Assembly: GCA_014190215.1 (NCBI GenBank)
Contig: BJGB01000002.1
Coordinates: 1 to 36,487, forward strand
Source: Actinomycetes bacterium
Lineage (GTDB): Bacteria > Actinomycetota > Acidimicrobiia > Acidimicrobiales > Ilumatobacteraceae
Length of the DNA: 36,487 nucleotides
Direction of reading: 5' to 3'
Shown here: one piece after another, positions 14,814-23,946 of the stretch
Layout: the number at the start of each line of letters is the position of its first letter
How positions within the stretch are numbered: the first letter of the stretch is position 1
Notes under the pieces: model-generated
Seen by the model: the letters and a program-made list of their open reading frames with translations, nothing else
Database searches by the model: none
What the model was told of the DNA's origin: nothing
Translations under genes and position numbers: made by a program

Positions 14814-14920
14814 CAGTCGCCGTGGCCGTCACCGAGGTGCCGACTTAGCCGACTGGGAGCCGACCCGCTACTCCATATGCAATCCGGCAAGGAGCCGAGA
14901 TTGCGCGAAAGGAGCTCGCC

Positions 14921-17323
14921 ATGGCCGACGCCATCCGAGTGTCGGGTCCCATTGGGGGAACCGATAAGACCCTGACGTTTGAAACAGGAAAACTGGCTCT
15001 TCAGAGTCAGGGAGCAGTTGTTGCCAGCATTGGTAACAGCATCGTTCTTGCTACTGCAAACGCCGCCAAAGATGTCCGTCCGGGCATTGACTTTTTCCCA
15101 TTAACCGTCGACGTGGAAGAGCGGGCCTATGCAGCCGGCAAAATTCCGGGCGCCTTTTTCCGTCGTGAGGGACGTCCGAGTGAAGCAGCAATTTTGACCT
15201 GCCGACTCACGGACCGTCCATTGCGTCCAGCCTTCCCCGATGACTTCCGCAACGAAGTGCAGATCGTTCTCACCATTTTGGGTGCCGACCAGATCAACCC
15301 GCACGACGTCTTAAGCATCAACGCCGCTTCGGCTGCTTTGATGATCAGCGGAATCCCATTTGATGGTCCGATTGGTGCAGTACGTATCGCTTTCACACAA
15401 GACGGCACATGGACTCCTCACCCCACCTATGTTGAGGGTGAAGAGGGAACTTTCGAACTGGTTGTTGCCGGTCGTGAACTTGACAACGGAGACGTTGCAA
15501 TCATGATGGTTGAAGCCGGTGGAACCGAAAAGAGTTTCGACTTCTACGCCAACGGTGCGCCAAAGGTTGACGAAGTTGTTCTCGCTGGTGGCCTTGATGC
15601 CGCAAAGCAGTACATCAAAGAGTCGATCGCTTTGCAGCGTCAGTTGTTGGCTTCGGTCATCGCAACTCGTGGACCAATCTCTGCGCTGAAGTACACACCA
15701 GTACTTGATTACGGTGACGATGTATGGACTGCTGTTGAAGCAATCGCAACACCATTGTTGGCTGATGCAGTGCGCATCGCTCTGAAGTCTGAGCGCAACG
15801 CTGCTACTGATGCTGCTGGTAACGCTGCTGTGGCGCAATTGGCAGGTTCTGCTGATGCTCCATTCGCTGGTCGCGACAAAGAGATCAAGGAAGCTGTTCG
15901 CAGCCTCACCAAAAAGTTGGTGCGTAAGCGCGTCGTTGAAGACGGCATCCGTATTGACGGTCGTGGACCACGCGATCTTCGTCCAATCTCGGCCGAAGTT
16001 GGTGTTCTGCGAACTGCACACGGTTCTGGATTGTTCCAGCGTGGAGAAACTCAAGTGATGAACGTGACGACTTTGGCCATGCCCCGCATGAACCAGATGC
16101 TTGACACTTTGTCGCCAGTGAACTCCAAGCGCTACATCCACCACTACAACATGGCTCCATGGGCTAATGGTGAAACCGGTCGCGTGGGTACGCCTAAGCG
16201 TCGCGAAATCGGACACGGTGTTTTGGCTGAGCGTGCATTATTGCCAGTTGTTCCTAACCAAGATGACTTCGCATATGCGTTGCGTTTGGTCAGCGAAGTG
16301 ATGAGTTCAAACGGTTCTACATCAATGGCCGCAGTCTGCTCGAGCAGCCTGTCGTTGATGGATGCTGGTGTGCCAATCAAGGCAGCCGTTGCAGGTATCG
16401 CTATGGGACTCATCTACGCCGAGGGTAAGTACCTCAGCCTGACTGACATTTTGGGGGCCGAAGATGCCTTCGGTGACATGGACTTCAAGGTCGCCGGAAC
16501 TTCTGAAGTGGTGACTGCATTGCAACTTGATACCAAGATTGATGGCATTCCCGCCGATGTCTTGGCAGCGGCTTTGCAGCAGGCCAAAGAAGCTCGGATG
16601 ACAATTCTCGAGGTCATGAACGCGGCAATTTCCAAGGGCCGTGACACTGTGGCAGAGACTGCTCCGAAGATTATTTCGATCACTATTCCGATGGACAAGA
16701 TCGGCGAAGTCATTGGACCAAAGGGCAAGGTCATCAACACCATTCAGCAGGAAACTGGCGCCGACATTGCTGTTGACGACGATGGAGTTGTCGGCATTGT
16801 GACGATCGGTGCTGTCGAAGCATGGAGAATGGAAGACGCCAAGGCTCGTATTTTGGCAATCGTCGATCCTCCTAAGGCAGAACTCGGTGCGATCTACAAT
16901 GGTCGCGTTGTCAGCATCACTAAGTTCGGTGCATTCGTCAACATCCTTCCTGGTCGTGATGGTTTGATTCACATCTCCAAGCTCGGTGCTGGCAAGCGCA
17001 TCAACAATGTGGAAGATGTTTTGACACTTGGTCAGGAAATCGAAGTTCGCGTTGAGGACATTGACGATAAGGGCAAGGTCAGTTTGACTTTGGCTGGCGA
17101 CCCACCGGTTGCTGCGTCAGCCCCAGCGGCATCGGCACCTCGTGCTGCTGCTCCTGCGACTGGTCCTGTGACTGTCAGTTTCGATGACGCTTTCGACAGC
17201 GAAATCAGTAGTGAACTTGGCGACCTCGGCCCCGGTGGCGAAGCTGGTGGCTCGGAGCGGGCACCCCGTGATGACCGTGGTGGCCGTGGCGGAAATGACC
17301 GCGGTCCTCGCCGTCATCGCTGA
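14921..17323 (+). CDS. pnp: Polyribonucleotide nucleotidyltransferase (PNPase)
   Basis: An 800-residue phosphorolytic 3'-5' exoribonuclease, also able to add tails. Domain order: first RNase PH core (about 1-230), helical linker, second catalytic RNase PH core (about 330-560, with FQRGETQVMN and SNGSTSMAAVCSSSLSLMDAGVP), KH domain (about 580-640, IGEVIGPKGKVINTIQ) and S1 domain (about 650-725, GRVVSITKFGAFVNILPGRDGLIHIS). The protein ends in a disordered Ala/Pro region and an RGG-rich tail of basic residues, common in actinobacterial PNPases and likely to add RNA affinity. AAAGGAG seven nt before the ATG is a strong ribosome-binding site. It follows rpsO, probably in one transcript. Confidence 0.97.
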   Translation: MADAIRVSGPIGGTDKTLTFETGKLALQSQGAVVASIGNSIVLATANAAKDVRPGIDFFPLTVDVEERAYAAGKIPGAFFRREGRPSEAAILTCRLTDRPLRPAFPDDFRNEVQIVLTILGADQINPHDVLSINAASAALMISGIPFDGPIGAVRIAFTQDGTWTPHPTYVEGEEGTFELVVAGRELDNGDVAIMMVEAGGTEKSFDFYANGAPKVDEVVLAGGLDAAKQYIKESIALQRQLLASVIATRGPISALKYTPVLDYGDDVWTAVEAIATPLLADAVRIALKSERNAATDAAGNAAVAQLAGSADAPFAGRDKEIKEAVRSLTKKLVRKRVVEDGIRIDGRGPRDLRPISAEVGVLRTAHGSGLFQRGETQVMNVTTLAMPRMNQMLDTLSPVNSKRYIHHYNMAPWANGETGRVGTPKRREIGHGVLAERALLPVVPNQDDFAYALRLVSEVMSSNGSTSMAAVCSSSLSLMDAGVPIKAAVAGIAMGLIYAEGKYLSLTDILGAEDAFGDMDFKVAGTSEVVTALQLDTKIDGIPADVLAAALQQAKEARMTILEVMNAAISKGRDTVAETAPKIISITIPMDKIGEVIGPKGKVINTIQQETGADIAVDDDGVVGIVTIGAVEAWRMEDAKARILAIVDPPKAELGAIYNGRVVSITKFGAFVNILPGRDGLIHISKLGAGKRINNVEDVLTLGQEIEVRVEDIDDKGKVSLTLAGDPPVAASAPAASAPRAAAPATGPVTVSFDDAFDSEISSELGDLGPGGEAGGSERAPRDDRGGRGGNDRGPRRHR

Positions 17324-17349
17324 TTAACCAACCAATAACTGAGTAACGA

Positions 17350-17382
17350 CAGGCTCCCGATCTTGAAAGAGACGGGAGCCTG
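17350..17382 (+). terminator. Strong hairpin downstream of pnp, probable terminator
   Basis: CAGGCTCCCG (17350-17359) and CGGGAGCCTG (17373-17382) form a perfect 10-bp stem with a 13-nt loop. The following bases CCTCGTTC contain few T residues, so this is a GC-rich hairpin of the L-shaped type common in actinobacteria rather than a classical U-tailed terminator. The dapB promoter begins just after it. Confidence 0.75.
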
Positions 17383-17397
17383 CCTCGTTCTAGGGTT

Positions 17398-17403
17398 TAT
17401 GAT
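17398..17403 (+). promoter_or_regulatory. -10 element for leaderless dapB
   Basis: TATGAT, one mismatch from the consensus TATAAT, lies exactly six nt before the ATG at 17410. No clear -35 is present because the pnp hairpin occupies that zone. It is one of the best -10 matches in the window. Confidence 0.6.
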
Positions 17404-17409
17404 CAAGGT

Positions 17410-18186
17410 ATGGCTGATTCAAAAATTCGCGTCGGGGTATTTGGTGCCGGTGGGCGTATGGGGGCAACCGTGTGCGATGCAGTCATGGCCGACCCTGACC
17501 TCGAATTAGTGGCCGCAGTTGACCCAGCATGTGTGGGCACAGTCATCCACGGAATCTCCATTGTTGCCGACCCGCGCGCTATGGCCGATGCTGGCGTGCA
17601 AGTAGCCATTGACTTCACTATTGCCGCTGCTTCACGTACAAATTTGCAGTGGTGCGCATTGCATGGTGTCCACGCAGTCGTCGGAACAACTGGCTTCACT
17701 GATGCCGACATCGCTGGTTTTCGTTCTGTCTTTAGTTCATCAAACTGTTTGATCGCTGCCAACTTCGCGATTAGCGCAGTGCTGATGATGAAGTTCGCCG
17801 AGATGGCTTCACCATGGTTCGAGACTGCTGAAATCATTGAGTTGCATCACGACAATAAAGCCGATGCCCCAAGTGGAACCGCTATCGCAACTGCCAATCG
17901 CATGGCTGTAGCGTCAGGTGAATGGGCTCCTGACCCAACGACTCATGAAGTGATACCAGGTGCACGCGGAGGCAAGGGTCCCGCTGATATCCGCGTACAT
18001 TCGGTCCGCATGCGCGGCATGGTGGCTCATCAAGAAGTGATTTTGGGTTCAGCTGGACAAACGTTGACTATTCGTCAAGATAGTTATGACCGAGTGAGTT
18101 TTATGCCAGGTGTGGTCTTGGCCTGCAAAAAGATCGCTGACTTGCCTGGCGTGACGATGGGTCTTGAACCTGCTTTAGGTTTTTAA
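17410..18186 (+). CDS. dapB: 4-hydroxy-tetrahydrodipicolinate reductase
   Basis: A 258-residue DapB, an enzyme of the lysine/diaminopimelate pathway that supplies peptidoglycan. The N-terminal nucleotide-binding loop reads VGVFGAGGRMG (about 8-18), and the substrate site HHDNKADAPSGTA (146-158) contains the catalytic His and Lys. The middle segment VGTTGF (91-96) is also typical. Length is normal. Start chosen as ATG 17410, supported by the TATGAT spacing; there is no Shine-Dalgarno sequence. It converges with the peroxiredoxin gene, 3 nt apart. dapA is not present in this window. Confidence 0.95.
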   Translation: MADSKIRVGVFGAGGRMGATVCDAVMADPDLELVAAVDPACVGTVIHGISIVADPRAMADAGVQVAIDFTIAAASRTNLQWCALHGVHAVVGTTGFTDADIAGFRSVFSSSNCLIAANFAISAVLMMKFAEMASPWFETAEIIELHHDNKADAPSGTAIATANRMAVASGEWAPDPTTHEVIPGARGGKGPADIRVHSVRMRGMVAHQEVILGSAGQTLTIRQDSYDRVSFMPGVVLACKKIADLPGVTMGLEPALGF

Positions 18187-18189
18187 TTT

Positions 18190-18672
18190 TTAGAGGTGTT
18201 CAAGAACGATTTCGCAAGCACTGACGGTGATCCCGCCGCCTTCTTCAACATTGAGTTCGGTGATGACACCATTTTCAATGACGGCCGAGTAGCGCTGTGA
18301 ACGTGATCCAAGTCCGAAGCCTGAACCATCCATAGCAAGTCCCATAGCGGCAGTGAAGACACCGGATCCATCGGCGAGCATCAGGATGCCTTCGGCACCA
18401 CTGCTCTTACCCCACTGATCCATCACCCAAGGATCATTGACGCTGACACAGGCGATGGTGTCAACTCCTTTGGCGCGAAGGGCGGCCTGATTCTTGACGT
18501 AGCCAGGCAAGTGCACCATTGAGCAGCCAGGTGTAAATGCTCCAGGAACGGCGAACAGAACAACTTTTCCTTTGCCCAAAACATCAACCGAGTTGACGGG
18601 TGAGGGCATGCCATTGTCACCAAGAACATGCAGCGTGACATTGGGGATTTGGTTTCCTACTGAAATGGTCAT
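18190..18672 (-). CDS. Prx5-type peroxiredoxin
   Basis: A 160-residue thioredoxin-fold peroxidase. The peroxidatic motif is PGAFTPGCS with Cys50; Prx5 proteins usually read PGAFTPTCS. Further family residues include HLPGYV, CVSVNDPWVMDQW, LADGSG and the Arg in GSRSQRYS. It reduces peroxides with thiol donors. A second cysteine occurs near residue 74 (IACVSV) and another close to the C-terminus (SACEIV); which acts as resolving Cys is not clear. AAAGGA before the ATG at 18672 is a fair ribosome-binding site. The gene is single on its strand, upstream of it lies a DedA-like gene also on the minus strand. Confidence 0.9.
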   Translation of the reverse strand: MTISVGNQIPNVTLHVLGDNGMPSPVNSVDVLGKGKVVLFAVPGAFTPGCSMVHLPGYVKNQAALRAKGVDTIACVSVNDPWVMDQWGKSSGAEGILMLADGSGVFTAAMGLAMDGSGFGLGSRSQRYSAVIENGVITELNVEEGGGITVSACEIVLEHL

Positions 18673-18731
18673 GAAGTTTCCTTTGTTTGGTTATTGACTG
18701 AGTTGCTATTTGTTGCAGAGTAGATGTGCGA

Positions 18732-19403
18732 TCACTGTTCGCTTGGGTACTCAAGATCTTTACTTACTGTAGAGGTTCTGCTGCGGTTTTTGCGAGCGGA
18801 CTGCAGAAAAGAAAGAGCAAATAATCCGCCGACGACGTACCACTGATAATCCTCCATCCATTGGAGAAATGATCTGATTTGATCTTCAAAGGCTTTGCCT
18901 CCCGCCCACATCACCACAAGGCGGATGGCGATACCAGTGGCGAGGAGCGAGGCATATTTGATGGGTGCGATACGGCGATGACCAGCCATCATCCATACCA
19001 AGTTCGACCCACAGAAAAAAATGATCACTAACCAACCAGCGCGGTCCATGGCCTTGGCGAACCAGCGGTAGATCGCCGGCAATTCACCGACCTGCTTTTC
19101 AGTCCATCCGAGGGCGCGATCCCCATACCAGCGGCCTAGAAAAAACAGGACCATCCCAGCAATAAAGACGCGGGTAAAGCCGATCAAGGCAAACGGCAAG
19201 GGATCCATGAAGGGGACAGAGGCGAAAAGATTGCGGTTGCGACTTGAGAGAGCCAAGACCACCGCTGGGCGCTCATCAACCCAGGCGGGCCCAACGTTGC
19301 TACCAAAGGTTCCCACAGCAAAAAGGAATCCCGACGTCAAAAGAATCAACTTTTTTCTGGGTGCAGAGACATTTTCGTCGTGGGGAGATGGGGCTTCGGA
19401 CAT
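18732..19403 (-). CDS. Membrane protein with DedA/VTT-like features
   Basis: A 223-residue protein with about four to five hydrophobic segments. After a first helix (about 19-37) the pattern FIAGMVLFFLGRWYGDRALGW, then AIYRWFAKAMDRAGWLVIIFF and MMAGHRRIAPIKYASLLATGIAIRLVVMWAGG, recalls the DedA/SNARE-associated (VTT) family: a GRxxGxxxxxW segment, an amphipathic reentrant stretch, and a paired helix. The usual conserved RFxPxxR motif is replaced by FFCGSNLVWMMAGH, so the match is distant. DedA proteins act in membrane lipid flipping and homeostasis. The ATG at 19403 has TAGATT eight nt upstream and no ribosome-binding site. Membrane protein is certain, family is tentative. Confidence 0.5.
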   Translation of the reverse strand: MSEAPSPHDENVSAPRKKLILLTSGFLFAVGTFGSNVGPAWVDERPAVVLALSSRNRNLFASVPFMDPLPFALIGFTRVFIAGMVLFFLGRWYGDRALGWTEKQVGELPAIYRWFAKAMDRAGWLVIIFFCGSNLVWMMAGHRRIAPIKYASLLATGIAIRLVVMWAGGKAFEDQIRSFLQWMEDYQWYVVGGLFALSFLQSARKNRSRTSTVSKDLEYPSEQ

Positions 19404-19456
19404 GCTCTGCCAATCTAAGCGAGAGTACGCTCAGAGAGTCACACAAGGGGGAAATT

Positions 19457-21106
19457 ATGTCGGCAGAAATTTCGCAGATTCCAGGATTGATGCAAGAAGT
19501 ACCGCTGAGTATCTTGCATCTTTTTGATCGCGCCGAGCGATATTTCGGGCATAAGACAATCGTCACTGCAACGGGCTCTGGTATCGAACGTACGACCTAC
19601 GCCCAATGGGCCCATCGCACGCGTCAGGTCGGCACGGTTCTCGATCAACTCGGTATCTCCAGCAACGGTCGCGTTGCGACGTTTGCATGGAATACTGCAC
19701 GCCACCTCGAGTTGTACTTCGCCGCGCCGTGTACTGGACGCGTGTTACACACGCTTAACATTCGTTTGTTCCCCGAGCAGTTGACGTACATCGTCAATCA
19801 TGCTCAAGATGAAGTGATTTTTGTTGACAAGTCGTTGCTCGGTTTGCTGGCTCCGTTATTGCCCACATTTACTACCGTCAAACATTTGGTGATTATGGAT
19901 GACGGCAAGGGCGAGATTCCTGCTGATCTGGCTGGTATTGCTTCATATGACTACGAAGAACTACTCGCGAAAGCTGCGCCCGCGCAATTCGTTGAAGTAC
20001 CGGAGAACACTGCCGCCAGTATGTGTTACACAAGTGGCACGACAGGCAATCCCAAGGGCGTGGTGTACACCCATCGCAGCACATTCCTGCACACCATGGC
20101 CACGATGATGACTGACGGTCTGGGCGTGAGCGAGAGTGACAAGATCCTGCCCGTTGTTCCTATGTTTCACGCCAACGCGTGGGGACTGGCCCACGCCGCT
20201 GTTGCATCAGGCGCCGATCTGGTGATGCCCGGTCCCGATTTGTCGGGCCCTGCGGTGGCCAACTTGATCGTCAACGAACGTCCGACTATCGCTGCCGGAG
20301 TGCCAACGATTTGGATGGGCGTTCTACCCGAGTTGAAGGGTCGCGATACTTCAAGTTTGCGAGCCATTCCGTGCGGTGGTTCGGCTGTTCCGCGTGCTCT
20401 TAGTGAGGCCTATCGCTTACAAACTGGACTGCCCATTTTGCAAGCATGGGGCATGACGGAAACGAGCCCGATCGCTGCGGTCTGTCATCTCGACGGTGAT
20501 CAGTTGCTGCTTGATGTCGATGCTCAAGCCGATTTACGAACTCAGGTTGGGCGCATTGTCTTTGGTGTTGAATGTCGCGTTGTTGAACCTGGTACGACGA
20601 TCAGTGTGCCGTGGGATGGAGAGTCCAGCGGCGAACTGCAATGTCGCGGCAACTGGATCGCTTCAACGTATTACAACGATGCGCGAGCGGGAGAGAGTTT
20701 CAGCGAGGATCACTGGTTGCGAACTGGTGATGTGGCCTGCGTTGATGAGCGTGGGCGAATACGTCTACTCGATCGCACCAAAGATCTCATCAAGAGTGGT
20801 GGCGAATGGATTAGTTCAGTCGAACTTGAAAATGAATTGATGGCCCATCCACTCATTCGCGAGGCCGCAGTCATTGGCGTCATGCACCCGCGTTGGAGCG
20901 AGCGACCTTTGGCTTGTGTCGTGCTTGAAGCGGGCGCAACCTTATCCAAGGAAGAGATTCTTGATTTTCTTGGCACCAAAGTCGCCAAGTGGCAGGTTCC
21001 TGATGATGTCGTCTATATCAATGAGGTCCCAAAAACGAGTGTCGGCAAGTTTTCTAAGAAAACTCTTCGGGAACGCTTCGCTGATTACCAATTGCCGACC
21101 GCCTGA
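19457..21106 (+). CDS. AMP-dependent acyl-CoA synthetase (fatty-acid--CoA ligase)
   Basis: A 549-residue ANL-superfamily ligase. The ATP-binding motif YTSGTTGNPKG is at 191-201, followed by PMFHANAWG, the A5-type QAWGMTETSP, the adenylate-binding LRTGDV and RTKDLIKSGGEWISS, and the C-terminal lysine region KTSVGKFSKKTLRERF. These place it with medium/long-chain fatty-acyl-CoA ligases. It activates a carboxylic acid to its CoA thioester for beta-oxidation or lipid synthesis. AAGGGGG at 19445-19451 is a strong ribosome-binding site for the ATG at 19457, so the longer in-frame extension to 19244 is discarded. A possible -10, TACGCT, lies about 30 nt upstream. Confidence 0.93.
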   Translation: MSAEISQIPGLMQEVPLSILHLFDRAERYFGHKTIVTATGSGIERTTYAQWAHRTRQVGTVLDQLGISSNGRVATFAWNTARHLELYFAAPCTGRVLHTLNIRLFPEQLTYIVNHAQDEVIFVDKSLLGLLAPLLPTFTTVKHLVIMDDGKGEIPADLAGIASYDYEELLAKAAPAQFVEVPENTAASMCYTSGTTGNPKGVVYTHRSTFLHTMATMMTDGLGVSESDKILPVVPMFHANAWGLAHAAVASGADLVMPGPDLSGPAVANLIVNERPTIAAGVPTIWMGVLPELKGRDTSSLRAIPCGGSAVPRALSEAYRLQTGLPILQAWGMTETSPIAAVCHLDGDQLLLDVDAQADLRTQVGRIVFGVECRVVEPGTTISVPWDGESSGELQCRGNWIASTYYNDARAGESFSEDHWLRTGDVACVDERGRIRLLDRTKDLIKSGGEWISSVELENELMAHPLIREAAVIGVMHPRWSERPLACVVLEAGATLSKEEILDFLGTKVAKWQVPDDVVYINEVPKTSVGKFSKKTLRERFADYQLPTA

Positions 21107-21122
21107 GGTCAAAATAGAACGC

Positions 21123-21545
21123 ATGAAGTTTTTGAAATTATGTTTCGGATCGGTCGTGATGGTCAGTCTTGTGGCCTGTGGGGGATCCTCGGATTCAGCC
21201 TCAGTTGACACCGTTCCTGCCACGGGTGTATCAGTGACTGTGGATGTTTTAGATAATTCATATCGGCCGTTGGTTTTAGAAATTGCCGCTGGAACTGAAG
21301 TGGTGTTCGACAACCAGGGTCGCAATGACCATAATCTTCTTCCCGACTCGGTCTCTGGAGATGCGCAATTGCGGGAGATGCTGGCAACTGATTCATCAGC
21401 TGCCGCATGGGGGGTGGTCTCCACCGATTTTGTCCCAGAGGCGATTTATACCCATGTCTTTTCGACCCCCGGCGTGTTTACCTACTATTGCTCAATCCAT
21501 GGAGTGCCAGGGGCGGGAATGTTTGGAACGATTACAGTTTCTTGA
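21123..21545 (+). CDS. Cupredoxin-domain lipoprotein (plastocyanin-like)
   Basis: A 140-residue secreted lipoprotein: short basic start, hydrophobic core and lipobox SLVAC with Cys19, then a Ser/Asp-rich linker and one cupredoxin domain. The type 1 copper ligands are visible: His70 in NDHNL, then Cys123, His126 and Met133 in YYCSIHGVPGAGM. It should bind one copper and act as an electron carrier or copper-binding protein at the cell surface. It begins 16 nt after the acyl-CoA ligase, without a good ribosome-binding site, and is followed by two more lipoprotein genes on the same strand. Confidence 0.88.
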   Translation: MKFLKLCFGSVVMVSLVACGGSSDSASVDTVPATGVSVTVDVLDNSYRPLVLEIAAGTEVVFDNQGRNDHNLLPDSVSGDAQLREMLATDSSAAAWGVVSTDFVPEAIYTHVFSTPGVFTYYCSIHGVPGAGMFGTITVS

Positions 21546-21614
21546 GTAGGCAATGACCTTTGATCATTTCGTAGCAAGTATGTTTTAATAAGGTAAACAA
21601 TCACAAGGGGGAAA

Positions 21615-22994
21615 ATGATGAAACGTTCTGTACGCAAATTCTGCGGGGTGATTATTCTTGCTGGGGTCATAGCGTCCTGCGGCGGGAGTGATAGTTCGCC
21701 TACAACTGAGGCTCCTGCCACTGAGGGCGTTCTTAATGTCCCTGCTGACTACCCGACAATTCAGGGTGCAGTTGACGCAGCAGTCGAAGGTGATTTGATT
21801 CTGATTGCTCCCGGTACCTATACCGAAGCAGTGCAGGTCACGACGAACAACATCATTATTCGTGGGCTTGATCGCAATACCGTCATCCTCGATGGCAACT
21901 TTGAACTTGATAACGGCATTCGCGTTGTTGGAGCTAATGGCGTGGCCCTTGAAAACATGACTGCCATGAACTACACCAAGAATGGATTTTTCTGGACTGG
22001 TGTGACTGGCTATCGCGGCGACTATCTCACGGCTTGGCGCAATGGTGACTACGGCGTTTATGTATTTGACTCCGTAGGTGGTGTCATTGATAACTCCTAC
22101 GGTGGTGGAAGCCCAGATGCTGGTGTGTACATAGGCGAGTGCTACCCATGTGATTCGTTGATTCGCAATTTTGTTTCCGAGCACAATGGTCTTGGCTATT
22201 CGGGGACCAATGCCGGCGGCAACCTTGTGATCACGGGTTCAATCTTCCGCAATAACCGCGCCGGCATTGTGCCCAATAGCGGTAGTTATGAATTGTGTTA
22301 CCCGCAGCGTAAGACGACGATCATCGGCAACTGGGTGTACTCCAATAATCAGGCTGATTCGCCGGCAATTGATGTGGCGATTTTGGCCATGGGCAATGGA
22401 ATTTTGAGTGCTGGTGGAGTGCAAAATATTATTGAGCGCAACCGAGTGTGGGATCACAATAAGACAGGTATCGGTCTTGTGCCGTTTCTTGAGGACGATC
22501 CCAATGACGAAATGCCCGAAAAGTCAGCATGGGATATGACCTGTGCCGAGAGCAAGAAATTGACCCCGGTTCAACCAGGTGGTGGGATTCTTTGGGACAG
22601 TCAAGACAATACCGTGCGCAATAATGTGCTTGAAGACAACCGTCGCGCCGACATTGCTGTTGGATCTGCTGGTACTGACCTGTGGACCTTGGGTAACTGC
22701 TTTGAGGGCAACACCTACACCACTTCTGCTCCGACAAATCTTGAGGCGCTCTCGCCTTGTGGCACTCCTTTGACCGCCGATGGCGACTGGGTGACTGGTG
22801 ACCTACAAGTCATCACATGGTTGGTGGACGCGGAAACTGCACCTCCTTCAGTCGATTGGAAAATAGCAACTCTTCCGAAGATGCCAGTATTTGATTCAAT
22901 GCCCGATGCGGCAACAGCACCTGGTGTCGTAGCAAGTGTGACACCACCAGTCGTAGACCTTGACGCAATTACGGTGCCTGACAAGATCAGCTGA
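21615..22994 (+). CDS. Lipoprotein with right-handed parallel beta-helix repeats (NosD-like)
   Basis: A 459-residue protein with a lipobox IASC (Cys22), a short Thr/Glu/Pro linker, then VPADYPTIQGAVDAAVEGDLI, a common N-terminal cap of PbH1 beta-helix proteins. Repeats follow with the usual N-x-I-x-x-N rhythm (IRGLDRNTVILDGN, FVSEHNGLGYSG, ITGSIFRNNRAG, IIERNRVWDHNKTG, NTVRNNVLEDNRRADI). Such folds bind or cleave carbohydrates or act as accessory proteins, as NosD does in copper loading of nitrous oxide reductase; no catalytic site is evident. GGGGG seven nt upstream is a ribosome-binding site. Start could be the second ATG at 21618. Cysteines in CYPCDS and elsewhere might form disulfides. 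Confidence 0.85.
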   Translation: MMKRSVRKFCGVIILAGVIASCGGSDSSPTTEAPATEGVLNVPADYPTIQGAVDAAVEGDLILIAPGTYTEAVQVTTNNIIIRGLDRNTVILDGNFELDNGIRVVGANGVALENMTAMNYTKNGFFWTGVTGYRGDYLTAWRNGDYGVYVFDSVGGVIDNSYGGGSPDAGVYIGECYPCDSLIRNFVSEHNGLGYSGTNAGGNLVITGSIFRNNRAGIVPNSGSYELCYPQRKTTIIGNWVYSNNQADSPAIDVAILAMGNGILSAGGVQNIIERNRVWDHNKTGIGLVPFLEDDPNDEMPEKSAWDMTCAESKKLTPVQPGGGILWDSQDNTVRNNVLEDNRRADIAVGSAGTDLWTLGNCFEGNTYTTSAPTNLEALSPCGTPLTADGDWVTGDLQVITWLVDAETAPPSVDWKIATLPKMPVFDSMPDAATAPGVVASVTPPVVDLDAITVPDKIS

Positions 22995-23031
22995 TCTAGT
23001 TAGATTTTATTTAGTTAGAAAGCGCAACGAC

Positions 23032-23946
23032 ATGGCCCGACGAACAAGAGCACTCTTCTTCGTCGGGCTTTTGTCATTTGTGGCGGCTTGCACCCACGAA
23101 CATGATGGCGCTGGTGGTCACGTTCATTCAGACATGCCCGTTGATGCAGCGGCAGTGATGGGTCAACCCGATCGGCCTATTGCTGGCCCTCAAGGCGGGG
23201 TCGGACAATTCGTTGTTGAATGTCCGTTTAGTCATGCCTTAAGTGATGATCCGATTGTGTATCCAGGTGATGAGGACGCTTCGCACTTGCACACATTCTT
23301 TGGCAATGTCGCTGCCAATGCTGATTCACAGTTACAAGATCTCCTAGAGCAACCCACGACATGTGAACAGCAACTTGATACGGCTTCGTATTGGGCGCCT
23401 GCATTATTGGAAGAAGGGGAGTTGATCACGCCAGAAAAAAGCGTGGCCTATTATCGTGCAGGCTTGGGTGTCGACCCTCTGAGTGTGACGGCCTTCCCAG
23501 CGGGATTAATGATGATCGCTGGTGATCATATGGCGACCACACCGCAACCAGTTTCGGTGGTGGCTTGGTCCTGTGGCGCAGGGGGACTACGTGAGGAACT
23601 ACCGCCGGTATGTCCACCCACTCGTGGTTTGCGTCTCGATGTCACTTTCCCCGATTGTTGGGACGGAAAGAATCTTGATGTTGCTGGTCATCGAAAGCAC
23701 ATGCATTACTCTTCGGGCGGAAAGTGCCCGAGTTCTCATCCAGTTTCCGTGCCGCAGTTAATCTTCGCGGTGACGTACCCCGTGACTGGTGATGCCTCGC
23801 AACTGCAATTGGCATCAGGCAATTTGATGACTGGTCATGCTGACTTCATCAACGCTTGGGATCAGGAAAAATTGCAGCAGGAAGTTGAATTATGCATTCA
23901 CCGCAACATTGTGTGTGGTGTCACAAGCGGTCGCTCGTCGGGCTAA
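23032..23946 (+). CDS. DUF1996-domain lipoprotein with His-rich N-terminus
   Basis: The 304-residue protein has a signal peptide and lipobox VAAC (Cys20), followed by a short His-rich stretch, THEHDGAGGHVHSDMP, that could bind metal ions. The rest matches DUF1996: QFVVECPFSHALSDDPIV-type entry, SHLHTFFGN, TASYWAPAL, YYRAG, LRLDVTFPDCWDGKNLD, HYSSGGKCPSSHPVSVPQLIF. The domain is best known from fungal and actinobacterial secreted proteins, and its function is unknown. The gene lies 37 nt after the beta-helix gene on the same strand. It ends within CTAA, where its TAA overlaps the TAG of the convergent ABC ATPase gene. Confidence 0.85.
   Translation: MARRTRALFFVGLLSFVAACTHEHDGAGGHVHSDMPVDAAAVMGQPDRPIAGPQGGVGQFVVECPFSHALSDDPIVYPGDEDASHLHTFFGNVAANADSQLQDLLEQPTTCEQQLDTASYWAPALLEEGELITPEKSVAYYRAGLGVDPLSVTAFPAGLMMIAGDHMATTPQPVSVVAWSCGAGGLREELPPVCPPTRGLRLDVTFPDCWDGKNLDVAGHRKHMHYSSGGKCPSSHPVSVPQLIFAVTYPVTGDASQLQLASGNLMTGHADFINAWDQEKLQQEVELCIHRNIVCGVTSGRSSG

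Noticed and set aside
15311-16216. 301-codon antisense ORF within pnp
   Set aside because: A shadow of the highly constrained pnp coding frame; no start signal and an unusual Cys/His/Ser-rich composition.
19244-19456. N-terminal extension of the acyl-CoA ligase ORF
   Set aside because: It overlaps the divergent DedA-like gene, and the strong ribosome-binding site lies before the ATG at 19457.
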